Assembly (NCBI GenBank): GCA_023417655.1
Contig: JAEZFD010000057.1
Span: forward strand, 1 to 29,689
DNA length: 29,689 nucleotides
Source: Planctomycetota bacterium
GTDB taxonomy: Bacteria > Planctomycetota > Planctomycetia > Planctomycetales > Planctomycetaceae
Reading direction: 5' to 3'
The position numbers and the translations under genes were made by a program. The notes beneath the pieces were generated by a model that was given only the letters and a program-made list of their open reading frames with translations, was not told where the DNA came from and did no database searches. Shown piece by piece: positions 25,694-29,689 of this stretch (positions are counted from its first letter, which is position 1; each line of letters starts with the position of its first letter).

Positions 25694-26122
25694 ATGCGAC
25701 TGGTGGCATTCTCAGGAATCTGTCTTACGACCCTGATTCTTACTGCCTGCGGTGGCACTGCGGCGCCGCAGTTGAGCTATGCAACAGGCATCGTCAAATT
25801 TAAAGGCAAACCCTTATCAGGGGCTCAGGTGCTGTTCACCCCAGAGAATGGCCCGATGGCCATGGGAATGACAAACGATGAGGGTGAGTTCCAACTGGCG
25901 ACCCAAGGCGAGGAGGGAGCTGTCATCGGCCCACACCGCGTGACAATTCGGGCAGTGAAAGTCGACGAGAAGGCCGCAAAGGCTGCTGTCGGGAATGATA
26001 ATGCCGTAGTCCCTGTCACTTCGTTAATCCCAGAGAAATACGGTATACTCAACGCCAGCGGGCTCACCGCCTCGGTTGAGAAAGAGGCGGACAAGAATCA
26101 ATATACCTTTGAGCTGAAATAG
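25694..26122 (+). CDS. Small lipoprotein with carboxypeptidase-regulatory-like fold (copy 2)
   Basis: From the ATG at 25694 this is 142 residues with lipobox L-T-A-C at 16-19. The mature part carries A-T-G-I-V-K-F-K-G-K-P-L-S-G-A-Q-V-L-F and M-T-N-D-E-G-E-F-Q-L, the same beta-sandwich pattern as the lipoprotein at 10118. An in-frame GTG at 25682 would give a more basic N-terminus (M-K-R-T-M-R) and is a fair alternative. Like copy 1 it follows a DUF1559 gene by just under 200 bp and ends at a terminator. Probably membrane-anchored in the periplasm; function unknown. Confidence 0.87.
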   Translation: MRLVAFSGICLTTLILTACGGTAAPQLSYATGIVKFKGKPLSGAQVLFTPENGPMAMGMTNDEGEFQLATQGEEGAVIGPHRVTIRAVKVDEKAAKAAVGNDNAVVPVTSLIPEKYGILNASGLTASVEKEADKNQYTFELK

Positions 26123-26157
26123 GGCAGAAGCACTTCATTCGACAGCGAACATTAAAC

Positions 26158-26192
26158 GAAAGAGGCCGCCTTTGCTGCGGCCTTTTTCTTTT
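26158..26192 (+). terminator. Intrinsic terminator after the second DUF1559/lipoprotein pair
   Basis: A GC-rich stem AGGCCGC/GCGGCCT (26163-26169 and 26177-26183) with a 7-nt loop is followed by a T-rich tail on the plus strand. The convergent SDR gene ends about 27 bp downstream. Confidence 0.88.
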
Positions 26193-26218
26193 AATTTAAG
26201 TTGAACATAAGTTAGCTC

Positions 26219-27304
26219 CTACTGTCCGTCCGCCTGAATCGATCGGTGGTTATGGTTTTCGGCTGCGGCCGGACGGGTGTAGTGCATTTCGTTATTCATA
26301 CGAGCGGCGAGCTCTCCGTAATAGGTGAGCCAGGAAGGGGACCAGGCAGACTGGCTTTCATGCCCGCGTGCCGCCCTACGACCAATCCCTCCCATTTCAG
26401 GGAGAACTCTGTCCATCAGGGCGAGTAGCTCCTGCGTGAAGCCCGGCAGCAGGGATTGTGCAAGAACAGCGATATTTAATGGATTTCGAAGGATGACCTC
26501 CCGGTCTCCGTATTGGCAGGCCTTCAATGTTTGTTTCGCCGCGAGATTTGCGTCCATCGAAATCACAGGAATTGAATCGCCAATGCTGAACCAGGCGTAT
26601 TCTTTTTTGTTCTGTCCTTTGAATACTGCATTCCGGGGGCTCCCTGTATTCATCAGACTCGGACAGACTGTCGTAACGAAAATATTCTCCTTCCAGAGTT
26701 CCACGCGGAGCCCATTCGAAAGCCCCACCAGAGCGAACTTGCTGGCCGCATAGGGGAGGAGATGCGGAACCGCCCGTTTTCCTCCGACGGACGCGATATT
26801 CACGATCCGTCCCCAACCCTTCTTCCGGAACTCCGGCAGCACCGCCAGTGTCGTTTGCAGTGGTCCCCAGCAGTTAGTCTCCATCGCGTCCCGAAAATCA
26901 TCCATCGTCATCGAATCGAGAGGACCGACCTGGATGATGCCAGCGACGTTGAAGAGGAGATCAATCGTTCCGAAACGCTTGATAACTTCTTGGACCATTG
27001 ATTCCACTGCTGCCTGGTCGCGGATATCGCACGGGATCGCAATGACTTCCCCGCCTCGTTCCTGAAGCTCATTCAACGCGTTGGTTAAATCGCTCGATTC
27101 CCGGGCACAGATGGCGACGCGGGCACCCCGGTCGATCAACTGCCGCGCAAGCACAAGTCCCAGTCCGCGACTTCCTCCGGTGATAATCGCGACTTTCCCT
27201 TTGAAGTCGAACCACCGGGAGCTTCTCAGGATTTGATTCACAGCCATCCCGCCTGCAGCGGCAAGGGCGCCCAAGGCCAGTAGATTCTTAGTCGAGGAAT
27301 TCAT
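26219..27304 (-). CDS. Membrane-anchored short-chain dehydrogenase/reductase
   Basis: The ATG at 27304 has GGAG 8 bases upstream and gives 361 residues. An Ala/Gly-rich hydrophobic segment at about 8-23 could anchor the protein in the membrane. The SDR core follows: T-G-G-S-R-G-L-G at 42-49, N-V-A-G at 119-122, and the catalytic residues S172, Y185 and K189 in P-Y-A-A-S-K. About 100 residues beyond the core form a C-terminal extension rich in Arg and Ser. This layout is typical of SDR proteins acting on lipophilic or membrane substrates, but the substrate is unknown. The in-frame start at 27382 is rejected for lack of a binding site. The gene is convergent with the second lipoprotein gene. 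Confidence 0.87.
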   Translation of the reverse strand: MNSSTKNLLALGALAAAGGMAVNQILRSSRWFDFKGKVAIITGGSRGLGLVLARQLIDRGARVAICARESSDLTNALNELQERGGEVIAIPCDIRDQAAVESMVQEVIKRFGTIDLLFNVAGIIQVGPLDSMTMDDFRDAMETNCWGPLQTTLAVLPEFRKKGWGRIVNIASVGGKRAVPHLLPYAASKFALVGLSNGLRVELWKENIFVTTVCPSLMNTGSPRNAVFKGQNKKEYAWFSIGDSIPVISMDANLAAKQTLKACQYGDREVILRNPLNIAVLAQSLLPGFTQELLALMDRVLPEMGGIGRRAARGHESQSAWSPSWLTYYGELAARMNNEMHYTRPAAAENHNHRSIQADGQ

Positions 27305-27872
27305 CCAGGCGACTCCGTGCCCTGTCTCGGATACGTTGGTCAGATGCCTCGACCTGAAGTGCAAATCATATTCCCTTAGCACTGTCGCGAGTTGAATAGG
27401 AAGGGAGGTCTGGAGGGGAACCCTCTATGGTCAAGCAAGAGTCCAGCCTTCTGAAGCTCCACTGAGCTGACTGAACATTGAACGCATCTCGCTGTGGGAA
27501 CACGCTTAACGGCTCCCATAAAACACGCGTATTGGTCTCTCTTCGCTGAGGACCCGCACCGGCGATGGGTCCCCTTTCGGCACACTTGAAGTGCCCGAAA
27601 AAATTGACATTCCAGAAACGATTTGATTGCAAGACGAGTTGCAGCGCGTTAGGTTACCGCGACTGAGACCCAGTCTCATGTGTGCGGTGCCATCTCTGAA
27701 AATGCGGCTTTGGTGATTTTGTCTGCTTCGAAGGACACAAACGGGTCAGTCATTCCGTCGCCTGATCTTGGTGACGAAGCTCTCCCTCGCCTTCGATGAA
27801 TGTCGCATCATTCAGGTAGCCAATCTGCATCCTTCCCGCCCGAAACTTGCGTCAGGATGTTCAGGATTTCCC
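27305..27872. other. Divergent intergenic region upstream of DUF1559 copy 3
   Basis: About 570 bp with no convincing gene. A TTGACA at 27604-27609 lacks a clear -10 partner. A perfect 6-bp inverted repeat, TGAGAC/GTCTCA, with a 3-nt loop lies at 27664-27678. Small minus-strand open frames in 27366-27632 overlap each other and do not look like protein. Confidence 0.4.
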
Positions 27873-28907
27873 ATGCCCTCCCAGCCTTTGCACTCGAAAA
27901 CAAACGCGGCCAAACCCACCCGACAGACATCACAGGCAGCCTTTACTCTCATCGAGTTGCTGGTCGTCATCGCCATTATCGCGGTGTTGATCGCGTTGCT
28001 GCTCCCGGCCGTTCAACAGGCCCGAGAGGCCGCACGCCGTTCCCAGTGCAAGAACAATCTCAAGCAATTGGGACTGGCCATGCACAACTACCTCGACACT
28101 CACCGCTCGTTTCCACCGAACGGTGTGAAGAACGCCTCGAACACCCAGGAATGGTCCGCTCAGGCGTTTCTGCTTCCGTTCCTGGAGGGAGGAAACCTTT
28201 ATAACCTGATCGATTTCAACGTCGGATACGGAGCCGGCCGCAACCTGACAAATAAGATCAAAGAGATGCGGATCCCGGTGCTCCTGTGCCCCAGCGACAA
28301 TAACGACAGTGTCCGTCTGGATTCGTCGGGGAACCCGGAACATTACCCATTAAGCTATGGCGTCGGCCGCGGTATTTATGAAATCGCCAACTTCGCTGGC
28401 ACCGTCGATGGGGGAGCAGCATTTGCCTATAACCGCGTGACACGGGAACGCGACTTCACTGACGGCTTATCGAACACCATTGGCATGTCAGAAGTGAAGT
28501 GTAAGACTCCCCGTACGCATGACTGGACAGGAATTCCGGCAACGACGCCTTCGAATCCTGCGGACATCACAGGAGCCTTCGACGGCTCCAACTTCAGCGC
28601 GGTCAATGGCCACAGCGAATGGGTTTCAGGAAACACCATTCACACAGGGTTCACCACTGCGTTCGGGCCGAACACGAAGTTGATTTACAACGGTTCCGAT
28701 ATGTCTTTCTCGGGAACTCGTGAAGCACAGATGAACTCCACGAACAACGTCGTCCGCGCGGCAGTTGTCTCGCGGAGCTACCACACCGGAACTGTCAGTT
28801 CACTCCTGATGGATGGCTCCGTCAGAACGATTAGTGAAAACATCAATCTGCAGACTTGGCGGAATCTCGGCCAGCGAGCAGACGGGAACGTCCTGGGAGA
28901 ATACTAA
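27873..28907 (+). CDS. DUF1559 pseudopilin-like protein (copy 3)
   Basis: The ATG at 27873 has CAGGA upstream and gives 344 residues with a longer leader of 23 residues rich in Lys, Thr and Gln. It reads A-A before F-T-L-I-E-L-L, so the usual Gly at the prepilin cleavage site is an Ala. The A-V-Q-Q-A-R-E-A-A-R-R-S-Q-C helix is conserved. The C-terminal motif is H-T-G-T-V-S-S-L-L-M-D-G followed by I-S-E-N-I. A longer in-frame version from 27768 has no good binding site. Unlike copies 1 and 2, no lipoprotein gene follows; the next gene is a small protein of another kind beyond a terminator. Confidence 0.95.
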   Translation: MPSQPLHSKTNAAKPTRQTSQAAFTLIELLVVIAIIAVLIALLLPAVQQAREAARRSQCKNNLKQLGLAMHNYLDTHRSFPPNGVKNASNTQEWSAQAFLLPFLEGGNLYNLIDFNVGYGAGRNLTNKIKEMRIPVLLCPSDNNDSVRLDSSGNPEHYPLSYGVGRGIYEIANFAGTVDGGAAFAYNRVTRERDFTDGLSNTIGMSEVKCKTPRTHDWTGIPATTPSNPADITGAFDGSNFSAVNGHSEWVSGNTIHTGFTTAFGPNTKLIYNGSDMSFSGTREAQMNSTNNVVRAAVVSRSYHTGTVSSLLMDGSVRTISENINLQTWRNLGQRADGNVLGEY

Positions 28908-28948
28908 GCCCCCCGGACACTGGCCCAGTCGAGCATGACTGTTATAAC

Positions 28949-28988
28949 AAGGGAGTCTCCCGCCAGTGCAGGGGACTCCCTTTCCTTT
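28949..28988 (+). terminator. Intrinsic terminator after DUF1559 copy 3
   Basis: AAGGGAGTC (28949-28957) pairs with 28974-28982 across a 16-nt loop and is followed by a pyrimidine-rich, T-containing tail. Confidence 0.8.
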
Positions 28989-29024
28989 GCAATGAGGAGA
29001 CCGGTCACAGGAGGAGGCCACCGA

Positions 29025-29402
29025 ATGCTCGAGTCCGTCATCTTCATCATCTGTCAGCCAGATGATCTGACTTCGATCGCCGACCACCTCGCTCGTGATT
29101 TCGAGATCACGGTCGCTTCTGAAATCAGGGGGAGCGCACCTCGCGTCAACGTTCTGCTTTGCTCGGAGGAAGACCAGCGGCTGCATGCCCGCCAGTTAGA
29201 AAATGCTCTACAACGGGCTCTGCCTTTGCTCGCAGAACGATGTTCCGGGTACGACGTTGAGTTCCACTTATCGATTTTTGGAACGAACGGCATGAAGGGG
29301 CATTATACACGCGGATTCTCTCTCAACGCCTCCACGATCGCGCTTCTCGCGCGGCATGGGTACTCCGCTGCGGTCACTATCACACCCGGGACGGACGATT
29401 GA
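29025..29402 (+). CDS. Small protein of unknown function, possibly DUF4279-like
   Basis: The ATG at 29025 is preceded by a strong GAGGAGG with a 7-base spacer and opens 125 codons. The product is soluble and acidic to neutral, with no signal or membrane segment. It starts with a beta-strand-like V-I-F-I-I-C, has a probable long helix around S-E-E-D-Q-R-L-H-A-R-Q-L-E-N-A, and ends with a strand H-L-S-I-F-G-T-N and a G-F-S-L-N-A-S-T-I-A-L-L-A-R-H-G-Y segment. That ending resembles DUF4279 proteins, but the match is from memory and weak. The gene stands alone between a terminator and an insertion sequence. Function unknown. Confidence 0.7.
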   Translation: MLESVIFIICQPDDLTSIADHLARDFEITVASEIRGSAPRVNVLLCSEEDQRLHARQLENALQRALPLLAERCSGYDVEFHLSIFGTNGMKGHYTRGFSLNASTIALLARHGYSAAVTITPGTDD

Positions 29403-29584
29403 ATTCTCGGGACGCGTACGATCAGGCGCCCCGGCGCTCCCGTCACCGCTTCGCTGCACTCGCTCGTTCGTCACCCGGAAAGACTGGTTAGCATCACCGA
29501 ACGATCTCCCAGAGGGGGTAGTGAGAGTTTGCTCCCCCACTGCGGACCAGCTCTGATTCCGAGCAGGCAGGCGCGGGAGACTTA
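29403..29584. other. Short non-coding stretch before the insertion sequence
   Basis: I see no gene or clear hairpin with a T run here. The last three bases, TTA at 29582-29584, may be the target site of the adjacent insertion sequence. Confidence 0.35.
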
Positions 29585-29689
29585 GAGCCTGTTATGAACT
29601 CTGCGTAACAAGTGGGGCGTATTTGAGGAGGAGGGCGACCATGGCCACCCAGTGCCAACCCGCGAGGACTTCGGCCAATCGTTCATAGT
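29585..29689 (-). mobile_element. End of an IS5-family insertion sequence (runs off the window)
   Basis: GAGCCTGTTATGAAC at 29585-29599 resembles the terminal inverted repeat of IS5-family elements (IS427-like). It directly adjoins the stop codon of a transposase reading frame on the minus strand. The sequence just outside, TTA at 29582-29584, fits a short target duplication of the T-N-A type. Only one end is in the window. Confidence 0.65.
29592..29689 (-). CDS. IS5-family transposase, C-terminal fragment
   Basis: On the minus strand a frame open from the window edge ends in TAA at 29594-29592. The 31 residues begin Y-E-R-L-A-E-V-L-A-G-W-H-W-V-A and end L-L-K-Y-A-P-L-V-T-Q-S-S. The Y/F-E-R/K-L-A segment followed by a hydrophobic stretch is the usual C-terminus of IS5/IS427-type DDE transposases. 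The catalytic part lies outside the window, so intactness cannot be judged. Confidence 0.7.
   Translation of the reverse strand, partial: YERLAEVLAGWHWVAMVALLLKYAPLVTQSS

Noticed and set aside
27366..27632. Minus-strand open frames upstream of the SDR gene
   Set aside because: Two overlapping frames without binding sites; the sequence does not resemble a protein family.

Overview
The window reads as ordinary chromosomal DNA of a planctomycete (Planctomycetales type), with moderately high GC. The evidence is family content: three DUF1559 pseudopilin-like proteins with the F-T-L-I-E-L-L start and the H-x9-DG end, a Tat-exported DUF1501 protein, a redoxin/haem/copper-monooxygenase/EF-hand fusion, small lipoproteins paired with DUF1559, a YHS-type lipoprotein and a futalosine-pathway mqnA. 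Genes lie mostly singly or in pairs on alternating strands. Many are separated by strong intrinsic terminators, and there are almost no long operons.

Layout. 1-87 is the C-terminal end of an ORF, possibly a transposase. 199-272 is tRNA-Arg(CCU) on the minus strand with its terminator at 162-190. 366-2180 (-) is oligoendopeptidase F. 2428-4554 (+) holds a DUF1501 protein and an M50-like membrane metalloprotease. 4976-5827 (-) is mqnA. 6224-7546 (+) is homoserine dehydrogenase, possibly preceded by a small ORF. 7737-8681 (-) is a secreted beta-propeller. 8953-10525 (+) is a DUF1559/lipoprotein pair. 10671-13304 (-) is an MMPL/RND transporter. 13759-15212 (+) is DUF971 plus moaA. 15324-16789 (-) is an ABM-domain protein followed by a Gfo/Idh/MocA oxidoreductase. 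17022-18341 (+) is a UDP-GlcNAc-type dehydrogenase. 18482-20422 (-) is acetyl-CoA synthetase. 20944-23998 (+) is the YHS lipoprotein followed by the copper monooxygenase fusion. 24517-26122 (+) is a second DUF1559/lipoprotein pair. 26219-27304 (-) is a membrane-anchored SDR. 27873-28907 (+) is a third DUF1559 protein without a lipoprotein partner. 29025-29402 (+) is a small unrecognised protein. 29585-29689 (-) is the end of an IS5-type insertion sequence that runs off the window.

How the genes work together. Housekeeping functions are scattered: menaquinone, threonine/methionine precursor, molybdopterin, acetate activation and nucleotide-sugar genes each stand apart from pathway partners. 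The distinctive content is the cell-envelope and export set: DUF1559 pseudopilins with carboxypeptidase-regulatory-like lipoproteins, the exported copper/haem fusion beside a YHS lipoprotein, the exported DUF1501 protein and the beta-propeller. I saw no CRISPR array, prophage, secretion locus or recognised defence system. The best candidates for something little described are the repeated DUF1559-lipoprotein cassette, the four-part copper monooxygenase with its YHS neighbour, and the Gfo/Idh/MocA protein that lacks the usual E-K-P lysine and is paired with an ABM protein.
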